In this document: in pieces, positions 30,576 through 41,800 of the stretch
How positions within the stretch are numbered: position 1 is the stretch's first letter
How the letters are laid out: every line of letters begins with the position of its first letter
Assembly (NCBI GenBank): GCA_022925895.1
Contig: JAKSYS010000017.1
Location: forward strand, 182,797-246,796
Direction of reading: 5' to 3'
DNA length: 64,000 nt
Source: Fragilaria crotonensis
Lineage: Eukaryota; Bacillariophyta; Fragilariophyceae; Fragilariales; Fragilariaceae
Notes under the pieces: model-generated
Seen by the model: the letters and a program-made list of their open reading frames with translations, nothing else
Database searches by the model: none
Told to the model about the DNA's origin: nothing
Made by a program: the position numbers and the translations under genes

Positions 30576-32711
30576 CTAGAAAAGGCCGATCACTTCGCCA
30601 GTCTCAGTGTTGATATCAACATCATAGAAGCCAGGTCGAGTGGGAAGACCGGGAATAGTCATGATATCACCACAGATCGGGTAAAGGAAGCCAGCACCAG
30701 CACACGAACGAATTTCTCGTACAGTTATCACAAAGCCCGTCGGAACGCCCTTCGCTGCTGGATCACAACTGAACGAATACTGCGTCTTGGCAATGCAGAT
30801 TGGAAGCTTATCAAAACCAGCTTCCTTGTATTGCTCGATCTGTTTCAATGCTAACTCACTAAATTCACAACCGTCCGCACCGTAAATCTCCGTGCAGATC
30901 ACCTCGATCTTTTCGTTTATAGAAAGATCCAAATCATACAAGAATTTGAAATTTGCTTCATCGTTGGCCAAACACGCCTGTTCGACAGCACGTGCCAAAT
31001 CGGCCGCACCAGCACCGCCCTCGGCCCAATGATTGGACAAGACTGCATCAAATGCACCAGCCTCCATGGACACTTTTTTGATGGCATCAATCTCAGCCTG
31101 TGTATCACTTTGGAACTTGTTCACGGCCACAACGACTTGGACACCGAATTTCTTGGCATTTGCAATATGCTTGGCCAAATTGGCCGCACCCTTGGTAACC
31201 AATTCGACATTTTCTTCGCGATATTCCTTCGCCAATGGTCGACCAGCCGTAACTGGTGGTCCTCCGCCGTGCATCTTGAGTGCCCGGACAGTTGCCACAA
31301 TGACTGCACATTTTGGTTTCAATCCAGAATACCGACATTTAATATTGAAGAACTTCTCCATCCCAATGTCAGCACCGAACCCAGCTTCTGTAACGACGAA
31401 TCCATTGTGGGGCCCCACCAACTTGAGCGCGATTTCATCCGCAACAATACTCGAATTTCCCGTGGCAATATTCGCAAAGGGTCCGGCATGGACCAAAACA
31501 GGAGTCCGCTCCACAGTTTGCATGAGTGTTGGCATAATGGCATCCTTCATGAGTACCGCAAGGGCACCTCCGCATCCCAGATCATCAGCAGTGATGGGAA
31601 CACGTTGGCGTGAATAACCAATCACCATGTTGCCCAATTTCTGTCTCAAATCTGTCAAATCGCGAGCCAATGCCAAGACGGCCATGACTTCGGACGCGAC
31701 GGTAATATCGAATCCAGTTTCACGGCATTGTTGAATGCGTGCGTTGCTGCCACCACCATCATGTTCGCCATTGGTAGTAGGACGGGCTTTGATGGTTTCA
31801 TTGGGACCAATGCCAACTTGAACGCGTCGCAAATGCCGATCACACGTGTCGAGCACGCGTTGCCATGTAATGGTGTCAGGATCAATGTCGAGACGTACCA
31901 AGGCTGATCGTTCGTCAGGGGTCAGATCGCTCGGTTTCTTCTCTGGATCAATTCCCAATTTGGCCAATCGAATCTTGAAAATGTTTCCAAATGGTTCATT
32001 TTCTTTTGGTACCAATCGTCGAAACAGAGCTTCATCGGATTGACTGTTTTCATGAAAGATTCTAGTTTCAATCGCGGCCGCCAACAAATTGTTGGCAGCC
32101 GTCACGGCATGGATATCTCCAGTAAGATGCAAATTAAATTCTTCCATGGGAACGACTTGAGCATATCCACCTCCGGCAGCCCCTCCCTTGATTCCAAACG
32201 TGGGACCCTGACTGGGTTGTCGGATGCACGCAAAGGTGGGTTTGCCCAAATGCGCCCCCAAGGCTTGTGCCAACCCAATCGTGGTGGTGGATTTTCCTTC
32301 TCCGAGTGGAGTTGGATTAATACCAGTCACAACAACGTAATTCCCATCAGGACCATCTTGACGACGATCGCGTGCTGTCAAGGCAATCTTGGCCTTGGCA
32401 GTACCCCAGGGAATGTACTCGTCATCGGCAAGGCCGATTCTGAAATTATTTTGTTGTAAAGAAAAGGAGAAGGAAAAGAAATAAAGTGTGGAAAATGGAT
32501 AGCAATTGGAAGCATGAGTACTCTAGTACTTTTCAAGTGAACGAACATGGACGATGAACAATGAACGATAGACGTACTGTTTGGCAAGATCAGCAATGCT
32601 CAATAGTCCAACCTCCTTCACAATATCTTGAGAAACTTGAATATCACTTGGCACAGGATCTTTGCATTTCAAGAGTGGATATCCAAGGGCATTTGTGTTA
32701 GCATCGCTCAT
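30576..32711 (-). CDS. Formate-tetrahydrofolate ligase (monofunctional), two exons
   Basis: Makes 10-formyl-THF from formate, THF and ATP in one-carbon metabolism. Exon 1 is 32578-32711 and exon 2 is 30576-32439. The 138-nt GT-AG intron (donor CA-GTACGT, acceptor TTTCAG) restores [16 protein letters not shown]. The product is 665 residues, near the usual size for monofunctional enzymes (550-640) with a short leader. Signatures are the P-loop [57 protein letters not shown] and [14 protein letters not shown] at the C-terminus. There is no dehydrogenase/cyclohydrolase domain. No strong organelle presequence is visible ([12 protein letters not shown]). An internal Met at 32381 gives a truncated ORF that misses the conserved N-terminus. 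Confidence 0.93.
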
Positions 32712-33353
32712 GTTGTGTTTGTTGTGTTTTGTTTTAATGAACAATCTTATTGAGAGTTGCAAGAGAGTTGTGACGACAAGATGAGACGATGAGGTTAATC
32801 GTTAATCTCGCACTTTCTGCAGGACAAAATCTCCGTGCATCGCCCTCACAGCAATGACGACAGTCAACAGGCAATGCAGAGGCGAAAGAATGGTAGTAGC
32901 TCCAGTACATATCTCAATGTGCTATCCAGTATACGTAGCCAGAAGTTGAGACAAAGATCCGTCATGTTCACGTCATCACAAAATCACATTCCATCGGATG
33001 ACGTCACTCAGAAGATCGTGGGACGAGTCACTGATAGCAGCCGTACAGTACTGGAGTACTCATAACCAGAAGGGAAATTCAGCGGAAATTTACAAGGCAA
33101 TTCAGCGCAAGTCTGCGCTCACTTTCCGCCATCTGGCAACCATTCATCACATCAACAACTTTTTTCAGTTTTCATGAAACGTCGTCCATCTTCCCGCTCA
33201 GGAGGAAATGGCAAGCAAGCGCATGCCATGTTCACATCTCTGACATTCTTGTTGACAATCGTATGATACTTGTTCTAGGTCTACTACTAGTGCTTGAACC
33301 GGATAGTCAAGTAAAAACAGCAAGTCGCAAGTCAATTCAAATTCAATTTCACC
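32712..33353. promoter_or_regulatory. Divergent upstream region, FTHFS and basic protein gene
   Basis: 642 bp between the start of the ligase gene (-) and the next gene (+). No gene-like frame is seen in it. Confidence 0.4.
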
Positions 33354-34196
33354 ATGGGAAAAAAGAAGAGCAAGATTGCGAAGAAGATTCAAGCCACCAA
33401 AAAGTTTGGAGGTCTTGTTGTTCAAAAGGGTGGTGTCAAACACCACTCGGACCCTTTGTCGAAGACTCCAAATGTGACTGCGATTGCTTCTGCGAGTACT
33501 ACAAGGACTGCTTTGACAGCCACGAAACACAAGCACAAACTTCAGCGACAGTTGGTCAAGCCTACTTCATCAACAATCGTCAATATCAACAACAAGAACG
33601 CCAAGAAGAAGAACAATCAAGATGACTTTGAATCCCAAATGAAATCGTTGCAAGAACGCACAGCCCATTTGGAATCCAACACTCGTCGTGGTCGTTCCAG
33701 TCGATCAACAACAGCATCAACTCCACGACATAAACCTATTATTCAACTGGCACCTGCCTCATTCATCATTGACGACAAGCTCAAATCCACAGACCGATTG
33801 GTACAGGAAGCAACCCACAAGATGGAACTCGGATGGTCCTCGTTGGACGATAATGGCACTTTGGCACCACCACAACAGCATCAACACCTTTTTGCGCATG
33901 CAACTGGAAATACCAGTTTTTCCACCACGCCGAGCCGTACACTGCAGGAATTAGCCAAACCCCAGCAGCATCGAATGGCATGGACAGATGAATCACCTCT
34001 GGAACGTACAGACGACAATCCATATGCGGTACTGCAACAAGATGATGATGATGACGAAGACGATCATGATCACATCAATGGCCAGTCACGACGAGACAAA
34101 CCGCACAAGCAGAATCCGCTATTTCAGCTTGCTCCTCCATCCTTTCACTTTCAGAGTGAAAACGACAATGGCGGCGACTGGGATCCGGATTTGTGA
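33354..34196 (+). CDS. Basic hypothetical protein
   Basis: 280 residues, not recognised. The N-terminus is strongly basic (MGKKKSKIAKKIQATKKFGG), followed by Ser/Thr/Ala-rich sequence, Lys/Asn runs, a short coiled-coil-like stretch (DDFESQMKSLQERTAHLES, residues about 88-107) and two similar motifs, IIQLAPASFIID and LFQLAPPSFHFQ, one near residue 125 and one near the C-terminus. An acidic patch (DDDDDEDDHDH) lies near 227. The repeated QLAP-x-SF motif suggests a short linear binding element. The basic start could be nuclear or nucleolar. Its 3' end converges with the SLC25-like gene, 35 bp away. Confidence 0.6.
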   Translation: MGKKKSKIAKKIQATKKFGGLVVQKGGVKHHSDPLSKTPNVTAIASASTTRTALTATKHKHKLQRQLVKPTSSTIVNINNKNAKKKNNQDDFESQMKSLQERTAHLESNTRRGRSSRSTTASTPRHKPIIQLAPASFIIDDKLKSTDRLVQEATHKMELGWSSLDDNGTLAPPQQHQHLFAHATGNTSFSTTPSRTLQELAKPQQHRMAWTDESPLERTDDNPYAVLQQDDDDDEDDHDHINGQSRRDKPHKQNPLFQLAPPSFHFQSENDNGGDWDPDL

Positions 34197-34231
34197 ATAT
34201 GTTACAAAAATACCAGTACCTAATGGTTTCA

Positions 34232-35736
34232 TCAATTCGCACTTCCAATACTTCGACCATATTCAAAGGCAACGAACCCAACAGCACTTGCTGGAAATGC
34301 CATGAGAACGCTTCTCAGAACTGGAGGTCGAAATTTCAAAATATTCGTCGTCATTGGCTTTGATGTGGAGGATGACGTCGATGTTGCCTCCTCCATCATG
34401 ACGGCTCCTGGTCCCTCCTCCAGTCGTAACCATTGTTCTGTGTAATGACTCATCACATGCTGCACTTGTCCCGCCAACCCTCCTGCCACAATGACACATG
34501 CCAAATATCCATGAGTATGCCCAGCATCATGGAGTGATGTTGTTGTGGTGGTGCTTGTTGCATCGAATCCTGCGCTGGCACCACTGAAACTCTGCAATAA
34601 TGTTCGTTTCGAAAGTTCATACGATCCAAACAATGCCCCATGTGCCATTCCATGATGCAATGTCATGCGTGGCATCGATACCAGAGGTGAGGATGATGAT
34701 AATAATGATGTTGTTGATGTGGTACCAAATCGCCATGCCGCTGTATCCCACAAGGTCCCTACAATCCCATGAACTCCACCACCCAAAGTGCCTGCCACAG
34801 TGTGTAGTAATGGAGATGCACGAGCATAGGCATCCAAGGAAGATTTGGGATTGATATCATGTGTTGTATCATCGTCGTCCTGGTCGTCGCCACTACTGTC
34901 ACGGTGCATGCCAATGCTGCTGCTGCTATTGGTGTCAATAGCAGGAGGTGCAAACTTTTCCACAGCGTAACAGTAGGTTTCAAAGACGGCTGCTCCAAGG
35001 AGAGTGTTTTTTCCCATGGCTGTACTCTCGAGTCGGGATAGTAGTACGAGTGTTATCATCAGCAGTATAATGGCAAAATAACGAGGGGAACAAACAGGCC
35101 GCGTGAGTTCGCGGATTAGTTGTATTGAAAGTACTCGATCGGTAGTTCCAGGTACCTGCTTGCACCTTTAAAAAGACAAATACATGGAAACTTACTAATG
35201 GCAAATGACACAACTCGTGACAACCTCCAGGATACACCCGTCTCTTGTGCTGTATCGAAAACATCCAACCCGGTCGACATGCGGTCCGATATCTTGGCGA
35301 CTTGTCGAACTGGAATCGATTTCGGTGGGACAGACGACGATGGCATCTTCCTCCCCGCACTACGAGCAGTAGCTCTCGCACTAGCACTCCCAGAAACTCT
35401 AGCACCAGCACTGCCAGCACTACCTACACGAGGTTTGGGTATATTCTTGGGCAATCGCATTCGAGCAGCAGCACCCGTACTACTACTTTTGGATATGGAT
35501 GACAACGATGATGGGAAGGATGACGGCGGCGCGGAAGGCACTTTTGGTGCCGGCAAACGTCCCATGGCTGGAAATTTGACCAATCGTTGGCCCACCACAT
35601 TCTGAACCGATCGGGCCACTCCTCGTACGGCACCCGCTTCAGTAGAGGCACGATTGTTGTTGTGTTCTAGACCGTCAACATTCTCATCGTCATTGTCGTC
35701 ATTTGCAACAGCAACATTATCAATTGCATTCGTCAT
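34232..35736 (-). CDS. Mitochondrial-carrier-like (SLC25-like) protein, two exons
   Basis: Exon 1 is 35196-35736 and exon 2 is 34232-35133. A 62-nt GT-AG intron (ATTA-GTAAGT ... GATCGAG) keeps frame and gives 480 residues. Residues 1-150 are disordered and Ser/Ala/Pro-rich. The rest has carrier-like pieces: TLGGGVHGIVGTLWDTAAWRF, HGALFGSYELSKRTLLQ, ACVIVAGGLAGQVQHVMSHY and RSVLMAFPASAVGFVAFEYG. The last two resemble the end of one and the start of another SLC25 half-repeat, including 'FPASAVGFVAFEYG'. The P-x-D-x-x-K/R signature is not preserved (SHYTEQWL occupies one site). It may be a divergent carrier or a non-transporting membrane protein. The family call is tentative, the gene model fairly firm. 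Confidence 0.58.
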
Positions 35737-36653
35737 TCTTTGTCGTCGCTTCTTTGTTCTTGTGGCGTGAATGTGGAGGAGTATCTGGTCGTGTGAGTCG
35801 ACCTTTCACATCGCATGAAAGAAGCTCTGCTGCACGATTAGGTAGATTTCAGGTTTTTATATATACACGTGTATGATAGAAAACAAAAAAAACTAACTTG
35901 GAGCACAGTTGGCGCAAGGTTCAAACTTAACGGCTGGAACGTCGGCGTGGTGCTTGGGCATGATCATGATGTTCATGTGCATACGGGGATGATCTACCGG
36001 TAGACGTATGCAGTACTAGTACAGTACCTGGTACTGCCAAACCAAGTAAGGACGTCTCAGGTCCCAGCCATACATACAAAGTGAATGCATCGATCTCAAG
36101 TCATCCAGGAATACAGGAATACACACACCCTCAAGACTTTTTACTTCGGCGATTAAACTCAAAACCGATTTCAGTGTGTGTATCCAATGTTCATCATGGG
36201 TTCGAGAGTTCTGAGTTCTGAGTGTTATTTGGGTCATAACATTCTTGGGTGGGGGTAAGCGGAATATGTCCTGTGCATCGCCCCAAACACATGCAAGAGA
36301 ATGACCAAACACGGAGAAACCCTCACAACATGGTCAAGCAACATATAGACGAGAAATCATAACAAGCTTGGCAACGAATAATACCGGGTCCACTTTGGTC
36401 TTTGCGAATCGCATGTCTTGGTTTTTTGTTTGGAGGCTTGCTACGTCCTCCTTGTTCGCGCTGGGGAAGTGGAATCATCCAATGACTCTTTCCTGCCGAC
36501 GTACCGCGACAAATGACATATCTACCAAAGGAAAACGAAAACATGATGACCTTTCCTAGTTTAGAAACTCACCTGGTTTCACAGTTTCTTGCTTCATTCA
36601 TCCCTTCGTGCAAAATAACAAACGCAAACACCCCAATGAAAGGAAAGGAGGAA
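35737..36653. other. Intergenic, 0.9 kb, no gene seen
   Basis: It contains a GTAC palindrome cluster at 36008-36040 (CAGTACTAGTACAGTACC). An upstream in-frame ATG at 36513 would extend the next gene, but the extension lacks family features. Confidence 0.4.
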
Positions 36654-37226
36654 ATGAAGTCCGTTAGCTTTGAGGCCCCAGAACACGTCATTGACATTCC
36701 AGGTGCAATCAAGGGCACTTGCGGCGTTTCAAGTCCCGGTCCGGTCACGAATACGTGGTATACGAAACAAGACTTCAAAGACTTTACGAATCAAGGTAAG
36801 ATGATCTCAATGGAGTTGCGAAGGTCAGGTCGAAGTTCGCTTCTTGATGCAGCTCTGCTTGACATTATCAATGAGGAGAAAATTGATGCTGAAGAAGAAG
36901 AAGATCCGATCCGAGTATCACTAGTGCTATTGCACGGAGGTATATCTCGGGGCTTGGAGCGATGGGTTCATCCCGAACACGACATGAAGCGAGAGGATGA
37001 ACGACGGGAGTTAATTATGAATGTACTTCAGGGACAAGATCTCCAAATTGAGACTTCCAGTTCCTGTGCCTGGCATGCAGAGCTTATTAGGATGATTTCG
37101 GAGACAAGCAGTTCAAACACCAGGAAATTTGCTCGCTCAATGGGTATAGCGGATGAGAAAGCCGTCCTTCAGGAGCGTCGTGCAGTGAAGGTCTGCTGGC
37201 CGATTCGACAAAAATTGAAGATCTAA
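36654..37226 (+). CDS. Small 'RGLE' family protein, copy B
   Basis: 190 residues from the Met at 36654, chosen because MKSVSF matches MKSVRF at the start of copy A (8016-8645). Shared features in order are a W-Y/F segment (TNTWYTKQDF), GGISRGLERWV, a charged helix, and KFARSMGIADEKAV. It diverges outside these blocks and is shorter at the C-terminus. Soluble, no targeting signal, unknown function. It lies immediately upstream of the Copia element, whose insertion (first base 37462) left its coding region intact. Confidence 0.65.
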   Translation: MKSVSFEAPEHVIDIPGAIKGTCGVSSPGPVTNTWYTKQDFKDFTNQGKMISMELRRSGRSSLLDAALLDIINEEKIDAEEEEDPIRVSLVLLHGGISRGLERWVHPEHDMKREDERRELIMNVLQGQDLQIETSSSCAWHAELIRMISETSSSNTRKFARSMGIADEKAVLQERRAVKVCWPIRQKLKI

Positions 37227-37461
37227 CAAGGCATCTTGCAATTGTAATTGCTCGATAATGTCTCGTTGAGGAACACTGGGCAAAGACAGTTAAATGCAAC
37301 TTTTGTTTTTCAATTTATATGTGCCAACCGATTACACTACTACTCTATGAATTGAAAACCGACCACTGATGGCGATGAATCATGAGCAGTGAGCACAGTA
37401 GTCCACAATCGGGGAAAGGGGTTGGTATACACAACATTCCATTTTTTTATTGGGACCATCT

Positions 37462-37601
37462 TGTTATTATACCCGGGCACCCCGCAGTTGGGTAACCCGG
37501 AAGGTCATAGCATTCCAATGACCGAGCCCAGGTCCACTCAAATATCGAGTCAATCATAATTTATGTAGCTCATCGTTTTAACGACATCTACCTCTTTAAC
37601 A
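37462..37601 (+). repeat. 5' LTR, 140 bp
   Basis: Begins TGTTATTATACCC and ends CTCTTTAACA, with 5-bp inverted termini. By eye it matches the 3' LTR at every base. A weak TATA-like CAAATATC lies at 37536-37543, about 20 bp before the stretch ATTTATGTAGCTC (37559-37571) that is complementary to the primer-site position. Confidence 0.95.
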
Positions 37602-37615
37602 GAGCTACATAAACC
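37602..37615 (+). promoter_or_regulatory. Primer-binding position, complementary to the LTR
   Basis: The bases directly after the 5' LTR read GAGCTACATAAACC. They do not start with TGG, so they do not match the 3' CCA end of a tRNA. The first 12 nt, GAGCTACATAAA, are the exact reverse complement of LTR positions 37560-37571. This suggests priming by the element's own RNA rather than by a tRNA. Confidence 0.6.
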
Positions 37616-37743
37616 TTTCCCCCAAGCGTCGCTTCAGATTGCTTGTCTTCGCGAGTTTAGTCATCTACACTACTCGCTTCTCGTCATTTTCGACGCCTCC
37701 TCGTGTGCATCTTGCGTCGATTTAATCCGCATTTTCTCGCAGC

Positions 37744-38816
37744 ATGGCGGCGTCGGCGAATTTCAACTTTCCGTACGCGGTCCTCACACCAATTGAAGGC
37801 AAGCCCACGAACACGACGCTGCAGATTCTACAGCGTCAGTTATACACTAACGCGCGCGCCATCGACTCCCCCCGTGGCGGTGGTACACATGGCCATATGG
37901 CCATGTTGCTTAGTGATGCCGAATACCTCGTCCGCGCCGGTGTTCCCTTTATCGTCCCAAGACATCCCGGTGCGGCCCCTGATGCAGCGGCCGGTGCTAC
38001 TGCCGCCCAAATCGCTGAAGCGATTCGCCAGTACAATCAGGCCGTCGCCGATGTGACGTTGTATAATCGTCTCAGCGCTGCTCTCACTGCTCAAATCATT
38101 TCTGCCGTTAACGCGTCCTTTCTTAGCGCATTGGAAGATCCCGATTTCGGTTTCGGTGATGTTACCCCGCGGGCCATGCTCGAGCACCTCCGATCTGAAT
38201 ACGGCACCATGACCCCGAGGAATTGGAACGCAATCGCGCCGCCCTCTCGGAGCCGTGGAACCTTGATGACCCAATCGAGGACTTATGGGCCAAGATTGCC
38301 AACATCCAACGTGTTGCGGCGTTGGGCCAGGTTCCTATTCCAAACGTCACCGTCATCACGTTAACCCTTGCAATGCTTGAAAAGACAGGACTTTTGGCCT
38401 CCACTACTGAGAAATTTCGCCTCCGACCCCTCGATGAGTGGACGCTCGAAGTTTTCAAATCCGAGTTCAAACTCGGTAATCAGGAACGCCTTCGCAAGCT
38501 CACCGCGGGTGACGCCGGATTTCATGGCGCCCATCAGGCCAGCGTCAGCACCCCACTCCCTACTGCTGCTGTTGCTGTTGTCACCCCGGCGGCGATCACA
38601 CCACCTGCACCCACCGTCCACGTTTCTGTCGACGGCGGCCGGATGTATTACTGCTGGACACACGGCTTAGGCACACACCGCAATCACACTTCCGCCACTT
38701 GCGATCGTAAAGCCGCTGGTCACAAGGATGATGCGACCGCCTTCAAGATGAAAGGCGGCAACAACACCATCTCTTCCGGACGTCCCCGCCAGTTGCCAAG
38801 CACTGCTCGCGACTGA
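37744..38816 (+). pseudogene. gag: Copia gag, interrupted by a 1-nt frame break
   Basis: The first frame starts at the ATG at 37744 (MAASANFNFPYAVLTPIEG) after a 142-nt leader and stays sensible to about 38215. The match then continues in the -1 frame (EELERNRAALSEPWNLDDPI...) to the stop at 38814-38816. The break lies at or near a run of four C (38215-38218), consistent with a one-base loss. The second part carries a zinc-knuckle-like segment, YYCWTHGLGTHRNHTSATC, near the end, the nucleocapsid motif typical of diatom Copia elements. Without a frame change no full Gag is made. I see no canonical slippery heptamer at the break. Confidence 0.85.
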
Positions 38817-41800
38817 CATTGCGGGGAGCCTATCGCCGCCGCTGTCACAACACTACTACCACCTACGTCTAACGTTCCTAACGATTCTGGTTATAGTTGT
38901 CTTTCTACAGTTAGCACTTTAGGTCCCCCCACCATCATCCCTCCCGACACGTGCGCCATCGCCGACAGCGGTAGCACGTCGCATTTTTGTACGGTCTCCG
39001 CACACGTCATCAATAAGCGCCCTACCTGCAACCCGATCGGAATCCGCAACCCCAACGGTACAATCATGTATTCGACTCATGAAGCCGAACTCGATTTGCC
39101 CGCTCTCCCGTTCGCTGCCCGCCACGTCCACATTGTCCCTGCCCTCTCGCATGTCTCCTTACTATCCATAGGGCAACTATGCGATTCCGGATGTCACGTT
39201 ACGTTCGACGCCGTCTCGGTTACCGTGCATCACCATGAGCGCCTCCTTCTCACTGGTGAACGCACACCTGCCACAGGATTGTGGCATCTCAGCTTGGTCC
39301 CGCCCGACGTGGCGTACACGGCGCGTGCCGTTGAGCCGCCTCCGCGTCGCGTGGCGTCCCCTCTCCCGTGCTCCCCGTGCGCCGCTGCTGTCGTGCAGTC
39401 TGCCACCCCAAGCGAGCTTGTCGCATTTGCCCACGCGGCGTTATTTTCGCCGTCCTTGTCTACCCTCCATGGCGCCCTCGAGCGCGGATTTCTCCCAAAC
39501 TTCCTCGGCCTCACCGCGCGTAAGCTCCGCACCCACCCTCCGACCTCGGTGGCCATGGTCAAGGGCCACCTCGACCAAACACGAAAAAATCAGCGGTCCA
39601 CCAAAGCCGATGCGTGCCCTCCAGACGACGCCAGCACCTCCGAGGACGGCGCTGCCACGTTGTGCCAGTTCCCCACCAGCGACCCCAGTAACCAACGCAC
39701 CCATCATTGCTTTGCATCGGTCGTGGAGCCTCATACGGGCCAAATTCACACCGACCAAACTGGAAAGTTCGTGGTTGCATCCAGTACCGGGAACAACTAC
39801 ATTCTGGTGCTGTACGACTACGACAGCAACAGTATTTTAGTCGCCCCCATGCGGAGTCGCACCGGCCCCTGCATTCTTACTGCCTTCCAAGGCCTCCATG
39901 CGCGCCTTGTCGCTGCTGGCCTTCGCCCGCGCCTGCATCGCCTGGACAATGAGTGCACTGTTGCGCTCAAGCAATTTCTCGTCGCCGAGGACATTGATTT
40001 TCAGCTCGTGCCCCCTGGCATGCATCGCCGCAATGCGGCCGAACGTGCGATTCGCACATTCAAGAATCACTTCATCTCCGGATTGTGCAGTGTGGACAAA
40101 AACTTCCCTTTGCACTTATGGGACAAGTTACTTCCACAGGCTGAGCTCACGCTTAACCTCCTCCGCGGATCTCGAATCAATCCGAGTTTGTCAGCCCATG
40201 CACAATTGCACGGCGCCGTCGACTTCAATCGGACACCGATTGCGCCCCCCGGCATTCGTGTCCTCGTACACGTCAAACCTGCCGAACGGACCACGTGGTC
40301 ACCCCACGGCGCCGATGGCTGGTACACAGGTCCCGCGCTAGAGTCGTACCGGTGTTACACCGTGTGGCTTTGGGATACCCGCGCCACCCGCGTGTGCGAT
40401 ACCCTCTCGTGGTTTCCGACCAAGGTCACCATGCCCCTGGCGTCTTCCAATGATCTCATCTTGGCCGGCATCCACGACATTCTCCACGCGCTTCACCATC
40501 CGTCGCCAGCGTCCCCATTAGCACCGCTCACCGACAGCCATCATCGGGCGCTCATCGAACTCACCAGCATCCTCACGTCGCTTGCGTCACCGCAAACCAA
40601 CCCCATTGGTCACGCTACTGTTGCACCTCTGAGGGTGGCCTCCCCGACAACCGTTGGTATTGTTCTCCCGCCGCCATCGGCAAGTGTGGACCCACCTCTG
40701 AGGGTGGGTGCACCCAGTTCCACCACGTCTCCCCCTTCGGCACCTCTCTCCCTCGTCGCTCCGCGACGTGTCCAGTTCGCACCGCTCCCATCCGACACGA
40801 TTGTCGACACCTTCCGAACTAGCACCGGGTTCGTCGGTAAGCGACGCCGTCGGTCTTTGCGGTATAACCCCCGCACTCCCCCTGGACCTACGTCCAAGAC
40901 CATCCACCCCCTCAAGCTCACCAAGAAAAAGCTCACGACACCTCCGACAGCAACTCCCGCTCGTCGACCCGTCGTCCCCGTGCACCACCAGCACGGCACG
41001 CGCGCCAACAAGCAGCGACCTCTCCACCATATCGCTGCGGCAGCTCGTGCGCTCTTGCTTGACGCTGCCCAACCAGCCCCCGCCGACGCCGGCGTCCACT
41101 ATGCTTTCCACGGAAACGCGTTCAATCCCGACACGGGCCGACTTGCAGAATACCGGGAGCTTAGCCATTGCAGTGAGGGACCGCTCTGGCAACAGTCCAA
41201 CGCCGAAGAAATAGGGCGCCTCGCCCAAGGCTACGGCGACGTCAAAGGCACAAACACCATGTACTTCATTCCGGTCACCGCCATCCCAGCCGATCGCAAA
41301 GCTACTTATTTACGCGTTGTTGTCGCGTCGCGCCCCGAAAAGGTAAACCCCCGTCGCGTACGGTGGACCGTCGGCGGTGACAAGGTTGATTATCCCTTTG
41401 ACGTGAGCACGAAGACCGCCGATTTGACAACTGCCAAGTTGTTGTTCAACAGCGTCTTGTCAACTCCCAACGCCAAATTCATGGCGACCGATCTCAAAGA
41501 TTTCTACCTTGGCACTCCCATGGAGCGCTACGAATACATGCGTATTCCCATCGGCTTGATTCCCGACGTCATCATTGAGTTGTACAACTTGCTGCCGTTA
41601 GTCCACAACGGCCATGTCTTCGTCGAAATTCGACGCGGCATGTATGGCCTCCCACAGGCCGGCCGCCTCGCCAACGACCAACTCATCAAGTTCATGGCAC
41701 CCCATGGCTATCACCCTGTCGCGCTCACGCCCGGCTTATGGAAACACTCGTCGCGCGACATCGTGTTCAGCCTCGTTGTCGACGATTTCGGCATCCGATA

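Noticed and set aside
31029-31617. Two 194-residue plus-strand frames in the FTHFS gene
   Set aside because: Antisense shadows of a clearly conserved enzyme.
38200-38230. Programmed -1 frameshift within gag
   Set aside because: No X-XXY-YYZ slippery heptamer in the right frame, and a shift inside gag would be unusual. A one-base loss is simpler.
39441-41228. Several long minus-strand frames across pol (up to 213 residues)
   Set aside because: Expected from the GC-rich pol sequence; low-complexity Arg/Gly text with no motifs.
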